Of a stretch of DNA of 64,000 nucleotides, positions 6,442-14,906 are shown in pieces. Both the position numbers and the translations under genes were made by a program. Origin of the DNA: an uncultured Duncaniella sp. (GTDB lineage Bacteria > Bacteroidota > Bacteroidia > Bacteroidales > Muribaculaceae); contig CAJTMJ010000018.1 in the NCBI GenBank assembly GCA_910577335.1, positions 1 to 64,000 of the forward strand. The letters run 5' to 3'. Under the pieces are notes generated by a model. The model saw only the letters and a program-made list of their open reading frames with translations, ran no database searches and was not told the DNA's origin. Position 1 is the first letter of the stretch. Every line of letters begins with the position of its first letter.

Positions 6442-7854
6442 TTAGTAATTCTGTTTGAATGTGCTGTTGTAAGTCATAACCTCAACCGGGAACGGCTGTA
6501 CCCAGAGCGGGCTTTCGGGAGAGATAGAGAAAGTACCTGCGTCAGGAACTGTGCGGGTGATGGTTTTCTTATAAGCATCCTCGGTGTTCCAGCGTTTGCG
6601 GTCAAAATAGTTTTCATACGTACCGATACATTCGATGAATTTAGCCGGCTGAAGCTTATCCATAGCTTCCTTTTCGTTGGAGGCTGTGAAGGGCTGGTAT
6701 ACTTCAGGTTCAATGCGGTATTTACGCACCTTGTTCACAAGGTCAAGACCTCTTTGTATTTCGCCTGTGCGGATAAGACATTCGGCTGCAAGATACATCA
6801 TTCTTTCCACTGTCAGACCCCACGGATTCACGAACACGGCATACGATACGGCTTCGAGACAACCGTCGATACCGGTGTCAGACTTACCATATACGGGATT
6901 CCAGAAGGGGTATGGTCCGTTTTTGGCATATTTCATGACTATATCTCCCGGCTCGAACAGAGTAATAGTCTCGAGGGTTAATTGTTCGTAATTCGGCATA
7001 GCCACAGACGTGCCTTGGGGTGAGATATAAATGTAATTGTTGGGAGCGTCTGCGGGAAGTTTCCACACCTTTGTGTCCATGATGGATGTGCGGTTCTCGA
7101 TGGCACCGTTTAGCTCGATCGCTTTGAGTGCGTAGGGAAGAGCGTCCTGATAACGTTTCATCTGGAAGAGCACACGGGCTTTCATGGCATAACCGGTAGC
7201 TTTGGTGCAACGTACCACATTGGCGTTGTCGGGGAGTTTTTCAATGTTTTCGTCGTTCAAGTCGGCAAGCATATTTTCATATACTTCGTCAAGCCGGAGC
7301 TGCACCTTGGTGTCGGAGGTGGTGTGACTCTTGACGTATGCTATGCCTCCTTTTGACGAAGCTGTTGCCTCATCGTATTGAGCTGCGTATATACCCGCTA
7401 TGAGGAAATGGTAATAGGCTCGCTCAATGGTGGCCTCGGCTTTTATTCTCGCCTTTAAATTGTTATCTCCGGTTGACTCATCAACTTTTGCAATCAATAC
7501 ATTCAATGCGTTTATTTGATTATAGATAGTGTTATATCTTGAGTCGTCGGTTGACAGCGAGGCTCGGTCTATGCTTTCGTCGTATGCGAGATAGGCTGCT
7601 TTCAGAGTGTTGCCTTGCTTGATTTTATTGGCTATAGTTGAGCTGTAATCATCACCGTAAGCCTCGTTTACGATGATTGAAATGTCGTAAAACGGTTTAT
7701 TGGTGATAGTTGCGGTGTTTAACAAGTAATCCAGCTCTTCTGTGGTGCTGAGAGTGGTTTTCCCTTTCGGCACCATCTCGATGTCACAAGAATTGAGCAG
7801 AAGTAGACCGGCTACCGCTGTCAGGAATATATTGTATTTCATATTAATTTTCAT
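6442..7854 (-). CDS. SusD/RagB-family surface glycan- or nutrient-binding lipoprotein
   Basis: This 470-residue lipoprotein begins MKINMKYNIFLTAVAGLLLL and has a lipobox ending in NSC at about residue 23, so it should be anchored in the outer membrane. The body matches SusD/RagB proteins: the helical TPR-like region around RAYYHFLIAGIYAAQYDEA, then YAMKARVLFQMKRYQDALPYA, and a C-terminal YLAAECLIRTGEIQRGLDLVNKVR followed by YFDRKRWNTEDAY. It caps the SusC transporter encoded just upstream (6-base gap) and delivers ligand to it. A second ATG at 7842 is an alternative start. No enzyme gene follows, and a strong terminator closes the operon, so the ligand cannot be predicted; other substrates than glycans, such as peptides, are possible. 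Confidence 0.92.
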   Translation of the reverse strand: MKINMKYNIFLTAVAGLLLLNSCDIEMVPKGKTTLSTTEELDYLLNTATITNKPFYDISIIVNEAYGDDYSSTIANKIKQGNTLKAAYLAYDESIDRASLSTDDSRYNTIYNQINALNVLIAKVDESTGDNNLKARIKAEATIERAYYHFLIAGIYAAQYDEATASSKGGIAYVKSHTTSDTKVQLRLDEVYENMLADLNDENIEKLPDNANVVRCTKATGYAMKARVLFQMKRYQDALPYALKAIELNGAIENRTSIMDTKVWKLPADAPNNYIYISPQGTSVAMPNYEQLTLETITLFEPGDIVMKYAKNGPYPFWNPVYGKSDTGIDGCLEAVSYAVFVNPWGLTVERMMYLAAECLIRTGEIQRGLDLVNKVRKYRIEPEVYQPFTASNEKEAMDKLQPAKFIECIGTYENYFDRKRWNTEDAYKKTITRTVPDAGTFSISPESPLWVQPFPVEVMTYNSTFKQNY

Positions 7855-7860
7855 TTTGAA

Positions 7861-10800
7861 TTAGAAATTAGCATTGATACTGAATGTGTAGCTTCTGGGT
7901 GCGCCAATCGACCATATACCGGTGGCAGCTTCCACACGTTCAGGGTCAACGCCTTCGCTATTACGGACCCAAGTGGCGACATTATTCATCTGGGCACGCA
8001 GACGCAGTGAACTCATACCCATTTTCTTGCAGATATTTTGCGGGAAAGAGTATGTGAGTACTATGTTGCGGAGTTTCAGGTAATCGGCGTGAGCCACATG
8101 CTTGTCGGAATAATAGACATTCTGAGGGTAGAGAGAGCACTGTGACATTACATAACCGTTGCCTATCATTGTGACGCGTTCATTTTCGGGAGCTTCCCAG
8201 TAATTAAGATATTCACGTGTGGGGCGACTGCCGTATGAAGTGTCGTAGCTAAAGGTCCACTTGTTGTAGTTCGGGCGGAAATAATGTCCGAGATAGAATG
8301 CGGTCATGGCACTCAGAGAGAAGTTGCGCCATGTCACGGTAGGTGTAAGAGACCCGCTCCATTTTGGGTCAAGGTTGCCGCTGAACACCACATCGTCGGC
8401 TGTGAAGTTACCGCTTGAGATGTTGTCGTCGTATGATTCACCGTTGGCTTTCTTCCAATAGATGTGGCCATAACCTTCTTCGTCATATCTCACGCCGTCA
8501 TACATATAAGAGTAGAGTGCGTTTACAGGACGTCCTTCTTTATAGTCGTCGGTCTGGATCGCATCTATGCCACGTGTTGACACATGGTTGAGAGATGTGA
8601 TTTTATTGTCGTTGTGAGCAAGAGTGAATTCAAGGTTCAATCCGACTTGACGGGGATTATGTGCCCTGAGTATCTGGCTGTTCAACTGTATTTCAAAACC
8701 TCTGTTGCGTGTGCCGGCATTATTCATGTTGAGGCTTGACCATCCGGTGGTTGGGTCGAGGTCAACAAGACTCAGAATATCAGATCCTTCCTTGTTGTAA
8801 TAATCTACCGAACCGCTCAGACGGTATCCCCAGAGGGCAAAATCTATACCGATGTTAGTGGTTTTTGTTTTCTCCCAACGTAGCTGGTCGTTAGGCGGGG
8901 TGCTTAAACGTGCCCTTTTGCTTCGGATAAGGCTATTGGTGTATATCGCAGCGGTGAGATATGAGGTGTAGTTTGAGTTTATGTTGCCGGTGACACCGTA
9001 ACTGAAACGTGGCTTCAACAAGTCAAGCCATGTGCAGTCGTTTAGGAATTCTTCGTTCTGCGCATTCCAGCTTGCTCCGAACGACCATAGCGGACGTCGG
9101 GTGAATTTCTTATCGGCTCCGAATAGGTCGGCACGGTCGATACGGTAGCTTCCGGATACGCTGTATCGATGGTCGTACGTATAGTTGCCGGTGAAATAGT
9201 AAGAAAAATATTTGTGTTCGATGTCGTTAAAATTGCCGAAATCATCAGCCATGAAAACATAGGCAGCCGAATAGAGAGTGCCGAGATCGGTTGTCGATGA
9301 GTTGACCAAATCGTCAAAATTCACATTCCCGGTGTTATGCACGAGGTTCTGTTCGTCATATCCATAGTAGCTGTGGGTGGTGGATTTGATTCTTTGATGA
9401 CGATATTCGATACCTGCTATGGCGTTTATGGCATGTTTCTCGAACAGGGTCTTGTCGTATGTTGCCTGTGTACGAAATGTATATGAGCTTTGAGTGTTGT
9501 TTATCTCGCGATATATGCCGCCGTCGGGGAGCTTGTGTTCACCTTCGTCAGTGAAAAGGTTGTAAAGGTGACGGGCGGAATATGATTCTCCCACCATGGT
9601 ATTTTCACGCTTATAGGTGGCATCTTCGTATTGGAACATGCCTGAGAGTTTCAGTTCCGGAATGGGGAAGAAGTTAAGGTGCACATATCCGCGAGTGTAT
9701 GTCTGACGATATTTCGATGTGTTGAGATCGAATTCGTTCAGTGGCACATACCCTTCATCCTTTAGTCCGAGGTTCGGGTCGGATAAGCTCGGTTCGCTGA
9801 GGTCAACGAGTGCCTGCAGGCGGGCGGGGGTGCCATCGGGATTATATACGCTCAGGTATTCAGGGAAAGAGTTGAAAGAAGCCATGTCAAACTGTCCCTG
9901 ATAGCTACCTTTTTGGCGGGTGTTGTCAACTTGCAATCCTAAAGACGCATTGAACCAGCGGGTGATGTCCACATCGCCGAGATAGCGCAGGGATAGCTTA
10001 TTGTTATAGGCGTTGACATCATTGGTGTTATCGCCGCTCCAGTTTATGACGATATTATTGTTGAGGTATTTGCCTTTTGTGCGTATAGCCACATTGTAAC
10101 GTTGCTGCAAGCGGTTGTGCTCACGATTTTCCTGCCAGTCGCGTGAGTAGCTGTTACGGCGCCAGAGGGCGAGCTGAGAGTTGTAGTCAGCGTCTGACAC
10201 TTCACCGAGATAATGACGCATCATAAGCTTGTTCATAGGCTGCCACAGACCTCCGCGAAGGTTGTACTGATCCTGAAGATAGGAATTGGCATCGGGATTG
10301 TTTATCATCCAGTTGAAATTCTGTTCTTCGAGATAAAGAAGCTCCTCAGCATTTACGAGGTTCAGGTCGTTGTAGTCAAGCTTTTCGTGGATTGTGAAAT
10401 CGGCATTGAATTCAACCGACATTTTGCTGCTCAGACCTTTTTTGGTGGTTACGACAATCACACCGTTTGAAGCTCTCGCACCGTAGATTGCGGCAGCTGC
10501 GGCATCTTTAAGCACTGTCACTTTGTCAACTTCGTAGGGGTTGACATCATCAAGTGTGCCTTCGATGGGGAGACCGTCAACGACTACAAGGGGAGATGTG
10601 GACGCTACGAGTGTTCCGGTACCTCGAATGTTGATATTGTCATTATAAACGACCATACCGGCTATCTTGCCTTCAAGGTTCTGGGAGAGAGATGACATGT
10701 AGCGGGTTTCAAGATCCTTTGACGAAATTTGCTGGAACGCACCTGTGGCATTCTCACGTTTGAGGTTCTGATAACCGGTCACCACCACTTCGCTGATGAG

Positions 10801-11361
10801 ATTAACGTTGGGTGAGAGGACAATCTTCAAGGGTGATGAAGGGTTGACAGCGTTGAGCGCTATCTCACGCGGGTGCATACCGAGATAATTCACCACGAGT
10901 ACGGGGTTGTGTCCATCGACATTCATCGAGAAATTGCCGTCGATGTCGGTAACGATAGCGTCGGCTTTCCCTTTGAGTGTGATAGTGGCTCCGGGAAGCG
11001 GTTCACCTTCCGGATCGAGCACAACACCTTTAACTGTACGTTTCAAAGTTTTGGCGGATTCGTCAGCCTTGTTGATTGTCACAGTGTTACCTGTGATTTT
11101 ATAGCTCATGTTGAGCTGGTAGACAATAGTCTGGTCAAGCAATTGGGTCAGCGACAGATTCTTATAATCGCCATTGACTTTAGCTTTGTTGTTTTCAAGC
11201 ATTGATTTCTGATATACGAAATCATAGCCTGTAGTCTTCCGAAGAATACTTACCGTTTGTTCCGGGTCTGCGTTGCTGAATGTCGCGCTGTAGTCACGGG
11301 CAAATGCCGGAATTGCGGACATTATCAATGCTGTCAGCAACAAGAAAACGTGTCGGGTCAT
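7861..11361 (-). CDS. SusC/RagA-family TonB-linked outer membrane transporter with STN domain
   Basis: This 1166-residue protein is a TonB-dependent transporter of the SusC class. After a signal peptide (about residues 1-21) come an STN domain at about 35-98, a carboxypeptidase-regulatory-like domain at about 108-190 (VKGVVLDPEGEPLPGATITL), and the plug with EVVVTGYQNLKRENATGAF and the family signature VLKDAAAAAIYGARASNGVI. The rest is the 22-strand barrel ending in an aromatic residue (SFSINANF). The STN domain marks the transducer subclass, which signals substrate through a FecR anti-sigma factor to an ECF sigma factor; both partners are encoded immediately upstream. It forms an operon with the SusD gene and imports the SusD-captured ligand with TonB energy. 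Confidence 0.95.
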   Translation of the reverse strand: MTRHVFLLLTALIMSAIPAFARDYSATFSNADPEQTVSILRKTTGYDFVYQKSMLENNKAKVNGDYKNLSLTQLLDQTIVYQLNMSYKITGNTVTINKADESAKTLKRTVKGVVLDPEGEPLPGATITLKGKADAIVTDIDGNFSMNVDGHNPVLVVNYLGMHPREIALNAVNPSSPLKIVLSPNVNLISEVVVTGYQNLKRENATGAFQQISSKDLETRYMSSLSQNLEGKIAGMVVYNDNINIRGTGTLVASTSPLVVVDGLPIEGTLDDVNPYEVDKVTVLKDAAAAAIYGARASNGVIVVTTKKGLSSKMSVEFNADFTIHEKLDYNDLNLVNAEELLYLEEQNFNWMINNPDANSYLQDQYNLRGGLWQPMNKLMMRHYLGEVSDADYNSQLALWRRNSYSRDWQENREHNRLQQRYNVAIRTKGKYLNNNIVINWSGDNTNDVNAYNNKLSLRYLGDVDITRWFNASLGLQVDNTRQKGSYQGQFDMASFNSFPEYLSVYNPDGTPARLQALVDLSEPSLSDPNLGLKDEGYVPLNEFDLNTSKYRQTYTRGYVHLNFFPIPELKLSGMFQYEDATYKRENTMVGESYSARHLYNLFTDEGEHKLPDGGIYREINNTQSSYTFRTQATYDKTLFEKHAINAIAGIEYRHQRIKSTTHSYYGYDEQNLVHNTGNVNFDDLVNSSTTDLGTLYSAAYVFMADDFGNFNDIEHKYFSYYFTGNYTYDHRYSVSGSYRIDRADLFGADKKFTRRPLWSFGASWNAQNEEFLNDCTWLDLLKPRFSYGVTGNINSNYTSYLTAAIYTNSLIRSKRARLSTPPNDQLRWEKTKTTNIGIDFALWGYRLSGSVDYYNKEGSDILSLVDLDPTTGWSSLNMNNAGTRNRGFEIQLNSQILRAHNPRQVGLNLEFTLAHNDNKITSLNHVSTRGIDAIQTDDYKEGRPVNALYSYMYDGVRYDEEGYGHIYWKKANGESYDDNISSGNFTADDVVFSGNLDPKWSGSLTPTVTWRNFSLSAMTAFYLGHYFRPNYNKWTFSYDTSYGSRPTREYLNYWEAPENERVTMIGNGYVMSQCSLYPQNVYYSDKHVAHADYLKLRNIVLTYSFPQNICKKMGMSSLRLRAQMNNVATWVRNSEGVDPERVEAATGIWSIGAPRSYTFSINANF

Positions 11362-11452
11362 GTGATAATGGTTTTGGTTAATATAAATTCTTGTGTTACT
11401 ATTTTGAACTGACCGAAAAAATAGCGTTGTGATTAGTTTATTGCCTTACGGC

Positions 11453-12610
11453 TTAACTTGGCTCTTTTTTCGATATGATTATTTTGTTGTCTGTTACGGA
11501 GAATTTGACTTCACCTCCGTCTTCAAGTATCCGGATCACGGTTTTGAAATCGGAATATCGTGACACGGAGCCCATGAATATGATATCTTTTAATGACGGG
11601 TCTTTGAACTCGTATTCGAAGTCATACCATCGGCTTAAATCCCTCATAATTATTTCAAGCGGAGTTTCCTCAAACACGAATTTGCCGTGACGCCATCCGG
11701 TCACTACTTCCGAGTCCACCGCACGGACGGTTACAGCGGTGCTGTTCCTGTTGTATCTCGACTGATGTCCGGGGGTAAGTATAAGCTCAGCCTCATTATT
11801 ACCACGGCGGGTTATGGATATTTTGCCTGATTCAAGAGTGGTGAGTATCTCATCCTCATCCTCGTAGCCTCTGACGTTGAACGCTGTGCCGTAGACTTTT
11901 ATCTGTTGACCGCCGGCTTCAACGTAGAAGGGACGTTTGTCATGTTTGATTTCAAAATAAGCTTCTCCGGTCACTGCCACTGTACGTGATTCGGTGCCGA
12001 ATGATTCCGGATAGCTCAATGTGGATTCGGAGTTGAGCCATACCGCTGTGGAGTCCTCAAGTACAATCTTGAATTCACGCCCACGTGCCACTTCAAGGCA
12101 TAGATTGGGTGTGGCGGCTTTATCGGACGGTGATTGGTTTATTATAAACCGGTTGGCAAGGCATGATGTGTCAGTGGCACCAAGTTCCACGGCTTGACCG
12201 TGACTGTTGATGCATACAGCGCCAACGCTACCCGGCTTAATCTCGTCGATAGATAATAGTCTGTTCTCTGCGATTTCACGTTTCACATCCAGTGATATGC
12301 CTGATTCATATCTGCTGATCCAAAATGTCAGGGCACACACAATGATTATTGCGGCAGCGGCGAGAATTGCTTTTCGCACACGTCCGTTCTTCATTTGTGA
12401 TATCCGGCGTTGCATCTCCTCGTAGGGACGCATAGTGTTGACGAGCCTCTCCCTGCGATATTCATTGTCAAGGGAGTGGCTGTCAAGAAGCCGTTCGACG
12501 AAGAGTTTACGCCGGGTGCTTTGATTCATCCATTCGCAAAGTTCTTCGGATTCTTCCGGTGTGATAGTGCCTTTGAATTTTTTTAATATTAAATGGCTTA
12601 TTTTTTCCAT
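11453..12610 (-). CDS. FecR-family anti-sigma factor
   Basis: The reading frame can be extended to 12727, but the ATG at 12610 (MEKISHLILKKFKGTITPEE) is preferred: the extension would run through the sigma-gene promoter and encodes an unlikely sequence. The 385-residue protein has an N-terminal anti-sigma domain (about 1-75), one membrane segment (AILAAAAIIIVCALTFWI near residue 80), a periplasmic FecR domain with the typical GREFKIVLEDSTAVWLNSES and VTGEAYFEIKHD segments, and a C-terminal DUF4974-type STN-like domain (FEETPLEIIMRDLSRWYDFE). It holds the divergently encoded ECF sigma factor until the SusC signal domain contacts the periplasmic part. Its position between susC and the sigma gene is standard for this class. 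Confidence 0.93.
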   Translation of the reverse strand: MEKISHLILKKFKGTITPEESEELCEWMNQSTRRKLFVERLLDSHSLDNEYRRERLVNTMRPYEEMQRRISQMKNGRVRKAILAAAAIIIVCALTFWISRYESGISLDVKREIAENRLLSIDEIKPGSVGAVCINSHGQAVELGATDTSCLANRFIINQSPSDKAATPNLCLEVARGREFKIVLEDSTAVWLNSESTLSYPESFGTESRTVAVTGEAYFEIKHDKRPFYVEAGGQQIKVYGTAFNVRGYEDEDEILTTLESGKISITRRGNNEAELILTPGHQSRYNRNSTAVTVRAVDSEVVTGWRHGKFVFEETPLEIIMRDLSRWYDFEYEFKDPSLKDIIFMGSVSRYSDFKTVIRILEDGGEVKFSVTDNKIIISKKEPS

Positions 12611-12686
12611 TTCATCAGCGTTTACATATATAATATGCACAAGGTCCAAAAAAGAATATACATTTTGACACAAAAAATTACTATTT

Positions 12687-12719
12687 TTTGGAAAATTGTA
12701 TTTAAAAAGTGTAATTTTG
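12687..12719 (+). promoter_or_regulatory. Promoter of the ECF sigma gene (-33/-7)
   Basis: TTTG at 12687-12690 and TAATTTTG at 12712-12719 are separated by 21 bases. The ATG at 12726 follows after only six bases, so the mRNA would be leaderless or nearly so unless the internal ATG at 12780 is used. Confidence 0.6.
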
Positions 12720-12725
12720 TAAAAC

Positions 12726-13331
12726 ATGTACGGATTTATCGACTATCATTACATCTATTCGCAGTTTTTAAGGGGTAGTATGCGTCCGTTGTATGCGGGA
12801 CTTTATCCTCGGCTTCTGAGCTATGCCATGCGTGTGCTCGGGACACAGCTGTCGTATATTGCCGAAGATTGCGTGCAGGATGCCATACTTAACACCTACT
12901 TGCGGCGAGATGAATTGACCGATATGAATAAGTGGCGCGGGTGGCTGCTTACCGCTATCCGCAACAATGCGCTGATGGTGATGCGTAAGGATGAATTAAG
13001 TCAGCGATATGCCGAGCATGGTATGCTTTCAAATGATGTGGAAGAGGATCTGCTTTTGGCAATAATAGAGCAGGAGACTTACAGCGCATTATTTTCGATA
13101 ATAGATTCTTTGCCTGAAAAGTACCGTGAGCTGTTCGAACTCAGTTTTGAGCAAGGGTTGAAGAACGCCGAGGTTGCAAAGCTGCTGCAAGTGGCTGAAA
13201 TAACGGTGAAGAAGCGAAAGGCTAAGTTGATAGATATTATAAGGGAGCGATTGGGACGTGATATTGACGAAAATACCCTTATGATTATTGCTGTCACGGG
13301 ATCAGCTTTTAACTACATGGATTGTTTTTGA
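12726..13331 (+). CDS. ECF RNA polymerase sigma factor (FecI-like)
   Basis: This 201-residue protein is an extracytoplasmic-function sigma factor. Region 2 spans about residues 14-85 (RPLYAGLYPRLLSYAMRVLG, AEDCVQDAILNTY, KWRGWLLTAIRNNAL) and region 4 about 115-170 (LPEKYRELFELSFEQGLKNA, EVAKLLQVAEITVKKRKAKL). The segment YSQFLRGSMRPLY aligns with the normal start of region 2, which supports the ATG at 12726; the alternative ATG at 12780 would cut into region 2 but has an AAGGGG-like sequence before it. It probably activates the divergent fecR-susC-susD transcription when released by the FecR protein. The C-terminal tail after region 4 (IRERLGRDIDENTLMIIAVT) is extra relative to many homologues. 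Confidence 0.93.
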   Translation: MYGFIDYHYIYSQFLRGSMRPLYAGLYPRLLSYAMRVLGTQLSYIAEDCVQDAILNTYLRRDELTDMNKWRGWLLTAIRNNALMVMRKDELSQRYAEHGMLSNDVEEDLLLAIIEQETYSALFSIIDSLPEKYRELFELSFEQGLKNAEVAKLLQVAEITVKKRKAKLIDIIRERLGRDIDENTLMIIAVTGSAFNYMDCF

Positions 13332-13393
13332 TACTTATTTACTGCCTTTGAGATTTATTTATCTATGAATTTTTGATGTTTATTTTATATATG

Positions 13394-13429
13394 AAAAGGG
13401 ACGCTCCGTTTTTGTAAAGCGTCCCTTTT
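13394..13429. terminator. Intrinsic terminator between the sigma gene and asnS
   Basis: AAAAGGGACGCT and AGCGTCCCTTTT form a perfect 12-bp stem around a 12-base loop, with A- and T-runs on either side, so it can serve the two converging genes. Confidence 0.85.
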
Positions 13430-13466
13430 GTTATCTGTACTTTTAAAATTCTGTCAGTAGGTCCGG

Positions 13467-14858
13467 TTAGAATTCAGCCTTGCCCGGAGTGCGGGGGAAA
13501 GGTATCACGTCACGGATGTTGGTCATGCCGGTAACGAAGAGCACAAGGCGTTCGAAGCCGAGTCCGAAACCTGAGTGAGGCACTGTGCCGAAACGGCGAG
13601 TGTCGAGATACCACCACATATCCTTCATCGGGATGCCAAGTTCCTCGATGCGCTGGAGAAGTTTGTCGTAGTTTTCCTCACGTTCAGAACCGCCGATGAT
13701 TTCACCGATATGGGGGAAGAGTACATCCATCGCACGTACGGTCTTGCCATCTTCATTCTGCTTCATGTAGAAAGCCTTGATCTCTTTCGGATAGTCGGTA
13801 AGGATCACAGGTTTCTTGAAGTGTTCTTCCACGAGGTAACGTTCGTGTTCGCTCTGAAGGTCTGTGCCCCAGTGTACGGGGAATTCGAACTTCTTGCCTG
13901 ATTCTTCAAGAATCTTGACACCTTCGCCATAGCTCAGGCGCACGAAGTCATTGTCGATAACGAATTTAAGACGCTCGATGAGATCCTTGTCATACATATC
14001 CTGAAGGAACTGTATGTCGTCATAGCAATGTTCGAGAGCATACTTTATACAGTATTTAACGAAAGCTTCGGCGAGATCCATGTTGTCGGTGATGTCATAG
14101 AACGCCATTTCAGGCTCTATCATCCAGAATTCCGACAAGTGGCGAGGAGTGTTTGAATTTTCGGCACGGAAGGTAGGTCCGAAAGTGTAAATCTGACCTA
14201 AGGCTGTTGCGCCGAGTTCACCTTCAAGCTGTCCTGACACTGTGAGTGCAGTGGGCTTGCAGAAGAAATCCTGTGAGTAATCCACTTTACCTTCTTCATC
14301 CTTAGGGAGGTTGTTAAGGTCAAGTGTGGTCACTTGGAACATGGCTCCGGCTCCTTCGCAGTCACTAGCAGTGATAAGCGGGGTGTTCAGATAGTAGAAT
14401 CCTCGTTCATTGAAGAACTTATGGATAGCGAATGCAAGTGTGCTGCGAACACGCAGGATGGCACCAAAGGTGTTAGTGCGCGGGCGCAGGTGAGCTATTT
14501 CACGCAGAAATTCAAGTGTATGTCCTTTTTTCTGCAGAGGATAGTTTTCGGTATCGGCTGTTCCATATACGAGAAGCGAGTCGGCTTGGATTTCACAGGT
14601 CTGACCTTTGCCTTGTGATTCCACGAGCTGTCCTTTCACGCAGATGCTTGAGCCGGTGGTGACAGGTTTGAGATTCTCGTCAGAGAATTTCGTCATGTCA
14701 AACACAATCTGTATGTTTTTGATGGTTGAACCGTCGTTGAGCTGCACGAACTGCACATGCTTGTTGCCACGGCGGGTACGAACCCATCCTTTAGCTTCGA
14801 CCTCGGTACCCACTAATTCGGGGGTGTTAAGAAGGTCTACTACTCTTGTTCTTTTCAT
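13467..14858 (-). CDS. asnS: Asparaginyl-tRNA synthetase
   Basis: AsnS charges tRNA-Asn with asparagine in the cytosol. The 463-residue protein has the expected layout: an N-terminal OB-fold anticodon-binding domain (about 15-100, [20 protein letters not shown]) and a class II catalytic domain. Motif 2 is seen at [20 protein letters not shown] and motif 3 at [16 protein letters not shown], with [16 protein letters not shown] at the C-terminus as in bacterial AsnRS. The [14 protein letters not shown] sequence is AsnRS-type rather than AspRS-type. It lies 48 bases downstream of the rluB-type gene on the same strand and may be cotranscribed with it. Confidence 0.97.
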   Translation of the reverse strand: MKRTRVVDLLNTPELVGTEVEAKGWVRTRRGNKHVQFVQLNDGSTIKNIQIVFDMTKFSDENLKPVTTGSSICVKGQLVESQGKGQTCEIQADSLLVYGTADTENYPLQKKGHTLEFLREIAHLRPRTNTFGAILRVRSTLAFAIHKFFNERGFYYLNTPLITASDCEGAGAMFQVTTLDLNNLPKDEEGKVDYSQDFFCKPTALTVSGQLEGELGATALGQIYTFGPTFRAENSNTPRHLSEFWMIEPEMAFYDITDNMDLAEAFVKYCIKYALEHCYDDIQFLQDMYDKDLIERLKFVIDNDFVRLSYGEGVKILEESGKKFEFPVHWGTDLQSEHERYLVEEHFKKPVILTDYPKEIKAFYMKQNEDGKTVRAMDVLFPHIGEIIGGSEREENYDKLLQRIEELGIPMKDMWWYLDTRRFGTVPHSGFGLGFERLVLFVTGMTNIRDVIPFPRTPGKAEF

Positions 14859-14906
14859 TGATTTATAATGAAATGATTTATTTGACTGATTTAGAATTCA
14901 TTATGT

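Noticed and set aside
12611..12727. N-terminal extension of the FecR protein
   Set aside because: It would place the start inside the divergent sigma gene and its promoter; the extension is AT-rich and unlike FecR proteins, so 12610 was used.
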